Shown here one piece after another: positions 7,955-17,536 of a stretch of DNA of 64,000 bases. Made by a program: the position numbers and the translations under genes. Source of the DNA: Lachnospiraceae bacterium (GTDB lineage Bacteria; Bacillota; Clostridia; Lachnospirales; Lachnospiraceae); assembly GCA_015057025.1 (NCBI GenBank), contig SVFD01000001.1:124001-188000 (forward strand), written 5' to 3'. A model generated the notes under the pieces. That model ran no database searches and was not told the origin of the DNA. It worked only from the letters and a program-made list of their open reading frames with translations. Numbering within the stretch: position 1 is the stretch's first letter; each line of letters starts with the position of its first letter.

Positions 7955-10288
7955 ATGGGGGACAGAAAATACCAGGATAAAAAAATATACACGTTCGAAC
8001 CGGGAGATGTCATTTATAAGAAAGATGAAGAAGTGCAGTTTCTTGCCATGATAGTGGAAGGCGAGATTAATGCGCAGACAGTATATGGTGCAATCTGTCT
8101 TGGGGCAGGCGACATGATTGGCATAAGTGATATCTGGTCGGGAACATATGGTTTTGATTATGTTGCAGTGACAAATGTGAAGGTATGCATGTATGCTTTT
8201 ACAGGGTCAAGTCTTTTAAAACCTGTTTTTGGCGGAGAGAAAAAATATCTCTCCGTTTCTGTTCTGTCTGCAATTCGTTTGTACAAACAACAATACAGTC
8301 TGCAGAATCAATGGTATCAACGTAGTAAAAGGGCATATGGGAAGTTAAAAGTAAGTTACGAGAAATATAAAAATTTTACTAAGAAATATAATGTAAAAGT
8401 TCAAAGCCTCAATCATATTGAGGAACTGGAGAACAGTTATCAGACGTATGCACCGGACAGTTATACAGAAGAGGTTGTTTCAGAATTATCTCTCTTGAGT
8501 TTGGAAGCAATCGAAAATTTCTTGGGAAATACACCCTATACTGCTATGAGTTTTCTGAAGATGATTGAAGAAAGCTGTCGTAATATGGGAATGGCGGCAG
8601 AGAAGTGTATGTACTTTTATGAAGATATCGGAAAGATGTTTTTTGGTTCAGATAAAGATAATCTGTACACCGGTTATTATGAGATGGCATTGCAGATTAG
8701 GGATGGAAAAGGTGACATACAGCCTGTAGTACAGGAACTGGAAATGATTTATGCAATGTCACAGACGATGGATAAAGAGTTTGTTGGAATTATCGGTATC
8801 AGCATGGTTTCTCAAACTGAAAAAATAAGAGATGCGATTGGTATATTGCAAACATCTGCAGAGACGGAAGATGTCATTATGATGACGGAGTATACTGCCA
8901 ATCAGATGTTAGAGGCTCAGAATGCATTTTCAGGACTTACCAAAAAACTTTTGGATTATGCAGAGGTAACAGGGGCCAGAAAGCAAGAATTTATGGATGG
9001 ATTAACAACATTCAGGATGCTTGTTAAAAACCAGTTTCGGGCTCCTAATGCAGTTAAAATCATTCATGAATTTGAAACTTTGTTTTACGAATTATATGAG
9101 GCTGTTTTTAAGAGAAAAGAGCAGGAAAGTGAATCTGCTCCTTTTTGGACAAATCTGTTTTTGGATTACGGCATTATAAGTGATACGGATTTTACGAAAG
9201 AGGAACAGGTCAGAATATATAATTTAATTAAAGAAAGAAACTATGAGGGTAAGTACAAGGTTTTTACCATAAGTCAATGGCTTCATCAGATTTATACAGG
9301 TCAAAGAGAACCTTCCCGCGATGAACTGGGTAGGGATTATAAAGAATTTCTTCAGGAGTTTAAAAAGAAACGAAGCGTCAGTCCGGAGGAAGAGAGAGAG
9401 TATCATAACGATATGATGCGTAAGGTACGTTTTGAAATCAAAAACTTCTTTCGTCCCAACAGCCGTATTGTATATAGCGCCAACGCTACTTTTTGTCCGT
9501 TCGTAACGGGCGGGGAACTGGCAGGTAATATTGCAAACAGCATTCTTTCATATGAGAGAGTGGAGCAATTAATGGACTCAGTTCGTGATGTGGATTTTTC
9601 GATTTTTTATCGTGAATATTCCTATCATGATCAGGAAGGTGGCGGCAGAACGCTACGCCTTATGACAGAGGTGCTTCCGGATATTATTTTAATTCCACAT
9701 GTAGGGTACAGAGGAAGTATGTGGCAGGAAATAGAAGGACGCAAGAGAGTAAGTCCTGCAAGGTTTGTCCTTCCTTTATATCCTCAAGGCGATTTGCAGG
9801 AGATGCTTCTTAATATGATGGGACGATACCGCTGGGAATTTTGTCGGACGGAGCAGGGAGTCCGTTGGAATGATATTGCAGAACGTTCTTTAACTTCCGA
9901 ATATTTTGATTACATACAATTTTACAAAAAGAATAATGAGTTATCGGATGCTAATAAACAGAAATTAAAAGATAAACTGACAAGATTTCGTAATAACACT
10001 TCCGAGGTGTTTATTGCAGATTATATTGCATGGATGAAGTATGAGTCAGAAGGCGCAAACCGGTTAAATAAGGTATGCCGCAATATTATGACAGAGTACT
10101 GTCTTTTTTCAAAAGAGATTCGTGATGCGTTGAAGCAGAATCCCATGTTTGGTGAGGTTATTATCCGGGTAGAGAATAAAAGAAAGCGTAAGGAAACAGA
10201 ATTTTCACGGTATCTTTTATCTATGGAAAAGAAAGGTTTTCAGCCTACGCCGGAGCTGTTGGAACACTTGAAATTCTTACAGTCATAA
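7955..10288 (+). CDS. Large cyclic-nucleotide-binding-like protein
   Basis: This is a 777-residue soluble protein. Residues about 10-110 look like a cNMP-binding (Crp-type) jelly roll: TFEPGDVIYKKDEEVQFLAMI, VEGEINAQTVYG and LGAGDMIGISDIWSG. The remaining 650 residues are helical and unfamiliar, with no HTH, kinase or membrane segment that I can see. The phosphate-binding cassette is not clearly intact, so ligand binding is uncertain. AAAGAGGC precedes the ATG. It lies between a cell-wall hydrolase and a P-loop ATPase on the same strand, with short gaps. The C-terminal part has no assigned function. Confidence 0.65.
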   Translation: MGDRKYQDKKIYTFEPGDVIYKKDEEVQFLAMIVEGEINAQTVYGAICLGAGDMIGISDIWSGTYGFDYVAVTNVKVCMYAFTGSSLLKPVFGGEKKYLSVSVLSAIRLYKQQYSLQNQWYQRSKRAYGKLKVSYEKYKNFTKKYNVKVQSLNHIEELENSYQTYAPDSYTEEVVSELSLLSLEAIENFLGNTPYTAMSFLKMIEESCRNMGMAAEKCMYFYEDIGKMFFGSDKDNLYTGYYEMALQIRDGKGDIQPVVQELEMIYAMSQTMDKEFVGIIGISMVSQTEKIRDAIGILQTSAETEDVIMMTEYTANQMLEAQNAFSGLTKKLLDYAEVTGARKQEFMDGLTTFRMLVKNQFRAPNAVKIIHEFETLFYELYEAVFKRKEQESESAPFWTNLFLDYGIISDTDFTKEEQVRIYNLIKERNYEGKYKVFTISQWLHQIYTGQREPSRDELGRDYKEFLQEFKKKRSVSPEEEREYHNDMMRKVRFEIKNFFRPNSRIVYSANATFCPFVTGGELAGNIANSILSYERVEQLMDSVRDVDFSIFYREYSYHDQEGGGRTLRLMTEVLPDIILIPHVGYRGSMWQEIEGRKRVSPARFVLPLYPQGDLQEMLLNMMGRYRWEFCRTEQGVRWNDIAERSLTSEYFDYIQFYKKNNELSDANKQKLKDKLTRFRNNTSEVFIADYIAWMKYESEGANRLNKVCRNIMTEYCLFSKEIRDALKQNPMFGEVIIRVENKRKRKETEFSRYLLSMEKKGFQPTPELLEHLKFLQS

Positions 10289-10392
10289 CTTGATTTCTGA
10301 AATACCCTGTGCTATTATATCTTAATTGAGGTTTTTGACGAAAAATATCGAAGGTGGTAAGCGTCAAAAGGAATAAGAGAGGAAGTGTGGGC

Positions 10393-11106
10393 TTGGAAGA
10401 AAAAAGAAAATTTTATATTGTCTGCGGTCATTATGGTTGCGGTAAAAGTAATTTTTCTTTGAATCTTGCCATAAACCGAGCCAAGCAGGGACGAAAAGTT
10501 ACTCTGGTAGATTTGGACCTGGTAAATCCCTATTTTCTATCCTCGGGTTATAAAGAGAAGCTGGAAACTATGGGTATTACCGTAATCGCTCCCATGTTTG
10601 CAAATACAAATGTGGAGACTCCGGGATTCCCTGTGAATCTTAATATGGTATTTGAAACCGATAATGACGTTATTATGGATGTGGGTGGCGATGATGCAGG
10701 TTCCGTGGTACTGGGAAGATTTCATAAACAGTTGGCGGATACGGATTATGAGATGTTGTATCTGGTAAACCGATATCGAAACCTGACTGCTACAGCGGAA
10801 GAAACGCTTGAGATTATGAATGAGATTGAAAGTGCCTCCAGATGTAAGGTTACGGCGATTATAAATAACTCCCATTTGAAATATGACACTTCATGGGAGA
10901 CTATAGAGAATTCCCTGGCATATGCAAAAGAAATTGCAGAATGTTGTAAATTGCCGTTATGGGCAACTACCATACCTACATATCTGTATAAAGATGACCG
11001 AGTGCGTGGTTTGACAGAGAATTATCCTGATGCCAAATGGTATCCGGTAGAAATATATGTAAGGGCACCATGGGAGACAGGAGAGCCTGATTTTGACAGA
11101 ATGTAG
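10393..11106 (+). CDS. ParA/MinD-like P-loop ATPase
   Basis: The protein has about 237 residues. A deviant Walker A motif (CGHYGCGKSNFSLNLA) is followed by KVTLVDLDLVNPYFLS and a Walker-B-like DVIMDVGGDDAGS, as in SIMIBI-class ATPases. There is no DNA-binding or membrane motif. The start is uncertain: TTG at 10393 has AGAGGAA eight bases upstream and gives LEEKRKFYIVCG, while GTG at 10354 adds 13 basic residues. The oxidoreductase operon begins 107 bases downstream, and a redox-linked role is only a guess from position. Confidence 0.75.
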   Translation: MEEKRKFYIVCGHYGCGKSNFSLNLAINRAKQGRKVTLVDLDLVNPYFLSSGYKEKLETMGITVIAPMFANTNVETPGFPVNLNMVFETDNDVIMDVGGDDAGSVVLGRFHKQLADTDYEMLYLVNRYRNLTATAEETLEIMNEIESASRCKVTAIINNSHLKYDTSWETIENSLAYAKEIAECCKLPLWATTIPTYLYKDDRVRGLTENYPDAKWYPVEIYVRAPWETGEPDFDRM

Positions 11107-11213
11107 GAATTAATAACCATATTAAAAGAAAGTCTCAAAAAAGCAGTTTTTGCGGATGTGGTTGTAAATGAAAAAATATAAAATAAACGCTAGCAGAAAG
11201 TGAGGAAATAAAC

Positions 11214-11420
11214 ATGGCAAAAATTACAGTAAATGAAGCTTTATGTAAGGGCTGTGGATTGTGTGTTACCGCCTGTCCCAAAAAGATTCTTGTTCTTTCC
11301 AAGGATAAAATTAATGCGAAGGGATATCATCCTTCCACATTGACAGACGAGTCAGCATGTATCGGTTGCGCATCCTGTGCAATTATGTGTCCTGACGTGG
11401 CAATTACCGTAGAAAGATAG
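11214..11420 (+). CDS. vorD: 2-oxoacid:ferredoxin oxidoreductase, delta (ferredoxin) subunit
   Basis: This 68-residue two-cluster ferredoxin has the motifs CKGCGLCVTACPKK and CIGCASCAIMCPD, giving two [4Fe-4S] sites. It is the electron-carrying subunit of a four-subunit oxidoreductase and the first gene of a tight operon (gaps of 25, 2 and -1 bp to the following subunits). GTGAGGAAA precedes the ATG. The symbol follows the usual naming of such sets; the oxoacid (branched-chain, 2-oxoglutarate or aromatic) is not fixed by the sequence. Confidence 0.9.
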   Translation: MAKITVNEALCKGCGLCVTACPKKILVLSKDKINAKGYHPSTLTDESACIGCASCAIMCPDVAITVER

Positions 11421-11445
11421 AAGAATTTGAAAGGAGATAATTAAA

Positions 11446-12510
11446 ATGGCAGAGAAAGTTTTAATGAAAGGTAACGAAGCTTTGGCAGAAGCTGCTATCC
11501 AGTGCGGCTGTAAGCATTACTTCGGATACCCTATTACACCGCAGACTGAAATTGCGGCATATATGTCTAAGCGTTTACCTAAGGAGGGGGGCGTATTTTT
11601 ACAGGCTGAATCAGAAGTGGCAGCGATTAACATGGTACTCGGAGCAACCGCAGCTGGTGTGCGTTCCATGACTTCTTCCAGTTCGCCCGGGGTTAGTTTG
11701 AAGTCTGAAGGTGTATCTTACATAGCAGGTTCTGATTTACCGGCACTGATTATTAACGTACAGAGAGGCGGCCCCGGTCTTGGAGGTATCCAGCCTTCCC
11801 AGTCTGATTATTGGCAGGCAACCAAGGCGCTCGGACATGGTGACTTCCAGATGTTTGTTCTGGCACCTTCCACTATTCAGGAGATGGTTGACTTTGTTCC
11901 CCTTGCTTTTGAAGTAGGTGAGAAGTACAGAGTTCCTTCCATGATTCTTTCCGACGGTATGTTGGGACAGATGATGGAACCTGTTGAGTTCCCCGAGAAG
12001 AAGGATGTTGCAATTGCAGAGAAGCCTTGGGCAACCAACGGACATCAGAACAAGAGACCTAAAAATATCGTAAATTCATTATACATCGAGCCTGAAGTGC
12101 TTGAAAATCTCGTAAAAGAACGTTATGAAAGATATGAGAAGATTAAAGCAGAAGAACAGCGTGCAGAAGAGTTTATGACAGACGATGCAGAAATCGTTGT
12201 TGTAGCGTTTGGTGCTTCTTCACGTGTGGCAAGAAGTGCAATTAAGACTGCAAGAGAAGAGGGCATTAAAGTTGGTATGATTCGTCCTATTACCCTATGG
12301 CCTTTCCCTGATAAGACAATCGAAAAGGTTGTGCCTACTGCAAAGAAATTCCTTTGCGTAGAAATGAACATGGGTCAGATGGTTGATGATGTGCGCCTTG
12401 TAGTAAACGGCAGAAAGCCCGTTGAATTCTTCGGACGTACCGGTGGTGTAATTCCTACACCTGCAGAGGTACTTGAACAGATACGCGCACTTGCAGGAAA
12501 GGAGATGTAA
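11446..12510 (+). CDS. vorB: 2-oxoacid:ferredoxin oxidoreductase, alpha subunit
   Basis: This 354-residue subunit contains GYPITPQTEIAAYMS and QAESEVAAINMVLGA, the pyrimidine-binding half of the thiamine diphosphate site, plus RGGPGLGGIQPSQSD typical of VorB/KorA. The C-terminal domain (EIVVVAFGASSRVARSAI, GMIRPITLWPFP) is the transketolase C-like domain. With its partners it decarboxylates a 2-oxoacid oxidatively to acyl-CoA and reduces ferredoxin in the cytosol. GAAAGGAGA precedes the ATG. Confidence 0.92.
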   Translation: MAEKVLMKGNEALAEAAIQCGCKHYFGYPITPQTEIAAYMSKRLPKEGGVFLQAESEVAAINMVLGATAAGVRSMTSSSSPGVSLKSEGVSYIAGSDLPALIINVQRGGPGLGGIQPSQSDYWQATKALGHGDFQMFVLAPSTIQEMVDFVPLAFEVGEKYRVPSMILSDGMLGQMMEPVEFPEKKDVAIAEKPWATNGHQNKRPKNIVNSLYIEPEVLENLVKERYERYEKIKAEEQRAEEFMTDDAEIVVVAFGASSRVARSAIKTAREEGIKVGMIRPITLWPFPDKTIEKVVPTAKKFLCVEMNMGQMVDDVRLVVNGRKPVEFFGRTGGVIPTPAEVLEQIRALAGKEM

Positions 12511-12512
12511 TC

Positions 12513-13268
12513 ATGGCTGTTGTATTTGAAAAAACCAAGGCATTAACAGATGTGCCTTTTCATTACTGCCCCGGATGTACACACGGTATTGTACATCGTC
12601 TGGTTGCAGAAGTTTTAGATGAGTTAGGTGTAGTGGGACAGACAGTAGGTGTTGCTTCCGTAGGTTGTTCCGTATTCAGCTACAATTATTTTAACTGTGA
12701 CATGGTGCAGGCTGCACATGGTCGTGCTCCCGCAGTTGCTACAGGTATTAAGAGAGCAGTTCCTGAGAACGTAGTATTTACATATCAGGGTGATGGTGAC
12801 TTGGCAGCTATCGGTATGGCAGAAACCGTACACGCAGCAACCCGTGGCGAAAATATTACTGTTATTTTTATCAATAATGCAATTTATGGTATGACAGGTG
12901 GTCAGATGGCACCGACTTCATTGCCCGGACAGGTAACACAGACTTCACCTTACGGACGTGATACCGCTACAGCAGGTCATCCCATCCGCGTGTGTGAATT
13001 GCTTTCTACCTTAAGCGGTACCGCACTTGCACAGCGCGTAACCGTTGACAGTGTAAAGAATGTTAATATTGCTAAGAAAGCAATTAAGAAAGGTTTCCAG
13101 AACCAGATTGATAAAAAGGGTTATTCCATTATCGAAGTTGTTTCTACATGTCCTACTAACTGGGGACTTACTCCGGAAGAGTCTATGAAGTGGCTTCGTG
13201 AAAATATGCTTGAGTACTATCCTCTCGGCGTATACAAAGATATCGATGCAGAAGGAGGAGACAAATAA
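12513..13268 (+). CDS. vorA: 2-oxoacid:ferredoxin oxidoreductase, beta (TPP-binding) subunit
   Basis: This 251-residue subunit starts with [13 protein letters not shown], whose cysteines resemble those of the family. It carries the thiamine diphosphate motif [20 protein letters not shown] ending in [16 protein letters not shown]. It binds the cofactor diphosphate and Mg2+ and pairs with the alpha subunit. It starts two bases after the alpha stop, and its own stop overlaps the next start by one base. Confidence 0.92.
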   Translation: MAVVFEKTKALTDVPFHYCPGCTHGIVHRLVAEVLDELGVVGQTVGVASVGCSVFSYNYFNCDMVQAAHGRAPAVATGIKRAVPENVVFTYQGDGDLAAIGMAETVHAATRGENITVIFINNAIYGMTGGQMAPTSLPGQVTQTSPYGRDTATAGHPIRVCELLSTLSGTALAQRVTVDSVKNVNIAKKAIKKGFQNQIDKKGYSIIEVVSTCPTNWGLTPEESMKWLRENMLEYYPLGVYKDIDAEGGDK

Positions 13269-13804
13269 TGAGCAAGACATTAAACGTATTATTGGCAGGC
13301 TTCGGCGGCCAGGGTATCCTCTTTGCAGGTAAAACAATTGCATATTCAGGTCTTATGGATAACAAGGAAATTTCTTGGCTTCCTTCATATGGTCCCGAAA
13401 TGCGTGGCGGTACCTGTAACTGCAGCGTTGTTATCAGTGATGAATCCATTGGTTCACCTTTGGTAACACAGCCGGATGTATTAATCGCAATGAACCTTCC
13501 TTCTTTGGATAAGTTTGTAGATGCGGTTGTACCCGGTGGTACAATTCTCGTAGACAGTTCTATGATTTCAAAGAAAGTAGAGCGTACCGACGTAAATGTA
13601 TATTACATCGATGCTACCAAGATTGCGGATGAAAAAGGCTTAAAAGGCTGTGCAATTATCATCCTTGTAGGTAAGATGTTTAAGGAAGTAGGCTTCTGCA
13701 CAAAGGAAGCTTTGGATAAAGGTATCCAGAAAGTTATTCCTGCTAAGAAAGCAGCTATGCTTGGATTAAATCAGGAAGCATTGAAGATTGGTATGGAATC
13801 ATAA
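13268..13804 (+). CDS. vorC: 2-oxoacid:ferredoxin oxidoreductase, gamma subunit
   Basis: This 178-residue subunit has the gamma-domain opening [20 protein letters not shown], then [19 protein letters not shown] and [16 protein letters not shown], all typical of the POR/KOR gamma family that binds CoA. Its ATG overlaps the beta stop, and a terminator hairpin follows 13 bases after its own stop, so it closes the operon. The four subunits feed reduced ferredoxin to energy metabolism; acyl-CoA may be used by the synthetase encoded downstream. Confidence 0.92.
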   Translation: MSKTLNVLLAGFGGQGILFAGKTIAYSGLMDNKEISWLPSYGPEMRGGTCNCSVVISDESIGSPLVTQPDVLIAMNLPSLDKFVDAVVPGGTILVDSSMISKKVERTDVNVYYIDATKIADEKGLKGCAIIILVGKMFKEVGFCTKEALDKGIQKVIPAKKAAMLGLNQEALKIGMES

Positions 13805-13816
13805 AAGATTTTTGTC

Positions 13817-13890
13817 GGAATGGGAATCGTAAAAATACGATTCTCTATTCCTGTTTTTAAGGAGACTATAAGTCGCTTGCGACTTTTTCC
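13817..13890 (+). terminator. Two tandem hairpins with T-tracts after the oxidoreductase operon
   Basis: The first hairpin has perfect arms GAATCGTA/TACGATTC (13824-13831, 13836-13843), closed further out by GGAAT/ATTCC and followed by GTTTTT. The second is AAGTCGC/GCGACTT (13870-13876, 13879-13885), followed by TTTCC. Together they separate the operon from the cupin regulator, perhaps with partial read-through. Confidence 0.7.
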
Positions 13891-13912
13891 TTTTATTTTA
13901 AGGAGGTTAACT

Positions 13913-14461
13913 ATGGACGAAATCAGAGAAATCGCCCTGCGTATCAAAGAACTTCGTGAAATTTGTGATTATTCGGAAGAAGAAATTGCGAAAGAGCTTG
14001 GTATCAGCGTAGAATTATACAAGCAGTATGAAGCAAACGGAAAAGATATTCCTATTAACGTAATTTTTAAACTCTCCAAGATTTATAAAGTGGATTTTTC
14101 GGAAATTGTTACCGGTGTGTCTGCTAAGTTAAAAACCTATCAGGTAGTGCGCGGCGGAAACGGACAGAAGGCTGACAGATATCCGGGTTATGAATTCAGG
14201 GATCTGGCATATCATTTCAACAATACCATTATGCAACCGTTCCTGGTAACTTTGGACCCTTCCGATAAGAAAGCAGATCTCGTATCTCATCAGGGGGAAG
14301 AATTCAACTTGGTGTTAGAAGGTACTGTCGTCGTCACCTTTGGTGACCAGGATATCGTTTTAGAAAAAGGAGACAGTATTTATTTTAACCCTACCTACCC
14401 TCATGGACAGAGATGCGGCGGGGATGTGCCCGCAACATTCTTAACCATGATTGCGGAGTAA
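13913..14461 (+). CDS. XRE-family regulator with C-terminal cupin domain
   Basis: The protein has 182 residues. Residues about 1-65 form an HTH_3 domain (RIKELREICDYSEEEIAKEL, GISVELYKQYEANG), and residues about 110-180 form a cupin (HQGEEFNLVLEGTVVVTFGD, EKGDSIYFNPTYPHG). Such proteins sense a small ligand in the cupin. AAGGAGGTTAACT precedes the ATG at 13913; the longer frame from 13820 lies within the terminator region. It lies between an oxoacid oxidoreductase operon and an acyl-CoA synthetase, 34 bases from the latter, so it probably controls one or both. Confidence 0.88.
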   Translation: MDEIREIALRIKELREICDYSEEEIAKELGISVELYKQYEANGKDIPINVIFKLSKIYKVDFSEIVTGVSAKLKTYQVVRGGNGQKADRYPGYEFRDLAYHFNNTIMQPFLVTLDPSDKKADLVSHQGEEFNLVLEGTVVVTFGDQDIVLEKGDSIYFNPTYPHGQRCGGDVPATFLTMIAE

Positions 14462-14495
14462 GGTTTATGCGTACAAAGCATGGAATGGAGATAAA

Positions 14496-16160
14496 ATGTT
14501 AGAAAAGTTTTTACCTAGGATTGAGTTTGAATCCTATGATGATTTTAAAAAGAATTATACCGTAAATATTCCCGAAAATTTTAATTTTGGTTTTGATATT
14601 GTTGACGGTTGGGCGAAAGAAAAGCCAGAAAACCGTGCCTTGGTTTGGTGCAACGACCATAACGAAGAGAAAGTTTTTACTTTTGAAGATATGAGTAAGT
14701 TGTCTAACCGTGCGGCAAACTTTTTTGCAAGCAAAGGAATCAAAAAAGGTTCTGTTGTTATGCTTATTTTAAGAAGACGCTGGGAGTACTGGGTATGTGC
14801 TACCGGTTTGATTAAACTTGGTGCTATTGTAGTTCCGGGAACATTACAGCTTACCAAGAAGGATATTGCATATCGCGCCAATGCGGCAAATATTGAGATG
14901 TTTGTATGTTTAAATGATGCATATGTTGTAGAGCAGATGGAGCTTGCCAAGGAACAGGCACCGTGCATTAAACACATTGCGTTGGTAGATAATACAGAGC
15001 GTGAAGGCTGGATTAATTTTAACAAAGAATTAGTGGAGCAGTCTGATGTCTTTGAGCGTCCTACAGGTGATGCGGCAACGAAGAATACTGATATTATGCA
15101 GATTTATTTTACATCCGGAACAACCGGTATGCCCAAGATGGTTTGTCATAATTATATGCATCCTTTGGGTCACATTGTTACCGCAAAATATTGGCAGAGA
15201 GTGCAGGAAAATAAACTTCACATGAGCGTGTCCGATTCCGGCTGGGCGAAGTTTGGCTGGGGTAAAATCTATGGACAGTGGATTTGCGGCGCGACTATTT
15301 TCTGTTATGATATGGATAAGTTTATTCCGGCAAATCTTTTGGCTGTGATTGAGAGGTATAAATTGACAACCTTCTGTGCACCTCCTACCATGTATCGTTT
15401 TATGTTACAGGAAAAAGTAGAGGATTATGATTTGTCTTCCGTAGAACAGTGGTGTACTGCAGGTGAGGCGTTGAATCCTGAAGTATTTGACCGCTGGGAG
15501 GAATTAACCGGGAAAAAAATTGCTTCCGGTTTTGGTCAGACCGAAGGCACTGTTTTGATTGCTTGCTTTGAATGGTTTGAAGCAAAGCCCGGCACATTGG
15601 GCAAGCCTTCACCGATTTATGATTTAAGACTCTTAAATGACAAGGGAGAAGATTGTGAGAACGGTGAGGAAGGCGAAATTGTTATTTGCGGTTTGGATAA
15701 ACAGCCTCCGGTTGGTCTTTTTGTCGGATATTATAAAGATGAGGAAATGACCAAAGAAGCTCTCGGCAGCGGTTCTTATAACTTAAAAGACGTTGCATGG
15801 AGAGATAATATGGGTTATCACTGGTTCGTAGGCCGTCATGATGATGTTATCAAGTGCTCCGGTTATCGTATCGGACCTTTTGAAGTAGAGAGTGCATTGG
15901 TTGAGCATCCGGCAGTTGTGGAATGCGCGATTACGGCAGCTCCTGATCCAATCAGAGGACAGGTAGTTAAGGCTACCGTGGTACTTGCTAAGGGTTATAC
16001 TCCTTCCGATGAACTGATAAAGGAATTGCAGAATCACGTGAAGAAGGCGACAGCGCCTTACAAGTATCCCAGAATCGTAGAATTTGTGGATGAACTTCCT
16101 AAGACTTTGGGCGGTAAAATAAAGCGTGCACAGATTCGTAATGAGGATGCAACAAAATAA
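14496..16160 (+). CDS. AMP-forming acyl-CoA synthetase (acetyl-CoA synthetase family)
   Basis: This 554-residue adenylate-forming enzyme activates a carboxylic acid with ATP and CoA. It shows the P-loop YFTSGTTGMPKM, the A5 motif GFGQTEG, the hinge-region GRHDDVIKCSGYRIGPFEVE, and the C-terminal PKTLGGKIKRAQ with the catalytic, often acetylated, lysine. It belongs to the medium-chain or aryl branch rather than classical Acs. GGAG precedes the ATG at 14496. With the oxidoreductase upstream it may interconvert acyl-CoA and the free acid of a branched-chain or aromatic substrate. Confidence 0.88.
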   Translation: MLEKFLPRIEFESYDDFKKNYTVNIPENFNFGFDIVDGWAKEKPENRALVWCNDHNEEKVFTFEDMSKLSNRAANFFASKGIKKGSVVMLILRRRWEYWVCATGLIKLGAIVVPGTLQLTKKDIAYRANAANIEMFVCLNDAYVVEQMELAKEQAPCIKHIALVDNTEREGWINFNKELVEQSDVFERPTGDAATKNTDIMQIYFTSGTTGMPKMVCHNYMHPLGHIVTAKYWQRVQENKLHMSVSDSGWAKFGWGKIYGQWICGATIFCYDMDKFIPANLLAVIERYKLTTFCAPPTMYRFMLQEKVEDYDLSSVEQWCTAGEALNPEVFDRWEELTGKKIASGFGQTEGTVLIACFEWFEAKPGTLGKPSPIYDLRLLNDKGEDCENGEEGEIVICGLDKQPPVGLFVGYYKDEEMTKEALGSGSYNLKDVAWRDNMGYHWFVGRHDDVIKCSGYRIGPFEVESALVEHPAVVECAITAAPDPIRGQVVKATVVLAKGYTPSDELIKELQNHVKKATAPYKYPRIVEFVDELPKTLGGKIKRAQIRNEDATK

Positions 16161-16201
16161 TATATTTTAAAAGGTTGTGAAAAACAAAAAATATAGTGAA
16201 A

Positions 16202-16257
16202 AAAATCCCGATTGATGTTACACTAGGAAAGTGAGTAAGATCAGCGGGATTTTATTC
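16202..16257 (+). terminator. Intrinsic terminator after the acyl-CoA synthetase
   Basis: AAAATCCCG (16202-16210) pairs with CGGGATTTT (16245-16253), and the stem extends inward through TTGAT/ATCAG. A T-rich tail (TTTTATTCTT) follows. Confidence 0.7.
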
Positions 16258-16284
16258 TTAGAGCTGATAATTTAGGAGGAATAT

Positions 16285-17481
16285 ATGAGCAGTCAGAAAC
16301 GTGAATTGCAGAAAAAGAAAAGAGAAAAAGCAATCCGGAAAGCAAAAACAAAAAAAAGCATACGAAATATTTTTATTGGAGTTGCAGTGCTTTTGTTAGT
16401 AGCTTTTATCGGATATGCAATTTATTATAATACTATTTTGCTTACCCGCCCCATTTCAAATTACAGTGAGGGATTGGCAGATGACGGAACCATTAAAGAT
16501 ATTGTGGTAAAGGATTATGTAGAGCTTTGTGACTATAATGCCATGGAAGTAAATTATAATGACCTTGCACCTGCTAAAGAAGAAATTGATAACCAGATTG
16601 ATAATATATTGCAAAATCATAAGGAATATTCTACAGAGTCCGGACAGGTGGTTGAGTTGTTAGATACCATTAATCTCAATTATGTAGGTAAGATAGACGG
16701 AGTGGCGTTTGAAGGTGGAAGCACACCGGAGGGCGGTACTGAAATTGTAGTAGGAGAAGCCGGATTTATTGATGATTTTGAAGAACAGTTGGTAGGTAAA
16801 ACAACCGGTTCCAGCTTTGATATTGAAGTAACGTTCCCGGAGGATTATCAGAATGCGGAGGTAGCGGGAAAGGATGCGGTATTCAGCATTACTCTAAACG
16901 GTATTTATGTTGTGCCTGAATTTAATGATGCATTTGTCAAAGAATATTTATCGGATTATGCCTTAACCGCAGATGCATATCGTCAATATTTAGAGGAAGA
17001 AGGTTTTCGCAGTGCATTGAAAGAGTATGTACAAACGTATATTGCCAACAGTTGTGCAGTACTTCAATATCCGGAAAAATATGTGGAAGATGTAATGGGT
17101 ATTACCAAATATGATGACGTAAGCGAATACGAAAGTATGAATGAGATGTATTATATGTATCTCGGCGAAAAAATATATTCGTCTTTTAAGGATTATGTTA
17201 TTGCATCTAAAGGTGTCGCAAGCGAGCTGGAATATGAAGCTTATCTTCGTCTTCAGGCACAAAAAGCAGTGGCAGAGCGTATGACGATTCAAGCTATTTA
17301 TGAGGATGCAGGTTTGACAGTTACTTCGGAACATTTAAACAAGGTGCTTGCGGATAAAGGAAGCAGTATGGAATATATGGCGGATATGGAAGCAATGTAC
17401 GGCAAGGGGTATATTTATCAGCTTGCTATGAAGGAAGCAGTAATTGAGTATTTGATGGATAATATTAAGGTTATAAAATAA
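16285..17481 (+). CDS. Membrane-anchored trigger-factor-like FKBP peptidyl-prolyl isomerase
   Basis: The protein has 398 residues. A very basic N-terminus (residues 1-27) precedes a transmembrane anchor (IFIGVAVLLLVAFIGYAIYY). The outer part holds a trigger-factor-type FKBP domain (INLNYVGKIDGVAFEGGSTP, EEQLVGKTTGSSFDIEVTFP) and a helical C-terminal chaperone-like arm. It lacks the ribosome-binding domain of true trigger factor. It probably folds secreted proteins outside the membrane, as PrsA does; this is inferred from topology. AGGAGGAATAT precedes the ATG. Confidence 0.85.
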   Translation: MSSQKRELQKKKREKAIRKAKTKKSIRNIFIGVAVLLLVAFIGYAIYYNTILLTRPISNYSEGLADDGTIKDIVVKDYVELCDYNAMEVNYNDLAPAKEEIDNQIDNILQNHKEYSTESGQVVELLDTINLNYVGKIDGVAFEGGSTPEGGTEIVVGEAGFIDDFEEQLVGKTTGSSFDIEVTFPEDYQNAEVAGKDAVFSITLNGIYVVPEFNDAFVKEYLSDYALTADAYRQYLEEEGFRSALKEYVQTYIANSCAVLQYPEKYVEDVMGITKYDDVSEYESMNEMYYMYLGEKIYSSFKDYVIASKGVASELEYEAYLRLQAQKAVAERMTIQAIYEDAGLTVTSEHLNKVLADKGSSMEYMADMEAMYGKGYIYQLAMKEAVIEYLMDNIKVIK

Positions 17482-17536
17482 GTTATTAAGTCCTGAGTAA
17501 GACAGTAAACTGCTCTTTTTTGCAAAAGGAACGGTT

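Noticed and set aside
13820-13912. N-terminal extension of the cupin regulator
   Set aside because: The extra residues would be encoded by two terminator hairpins; the ATG at 13913 has a strong AAGGAGG site and matches the family start.
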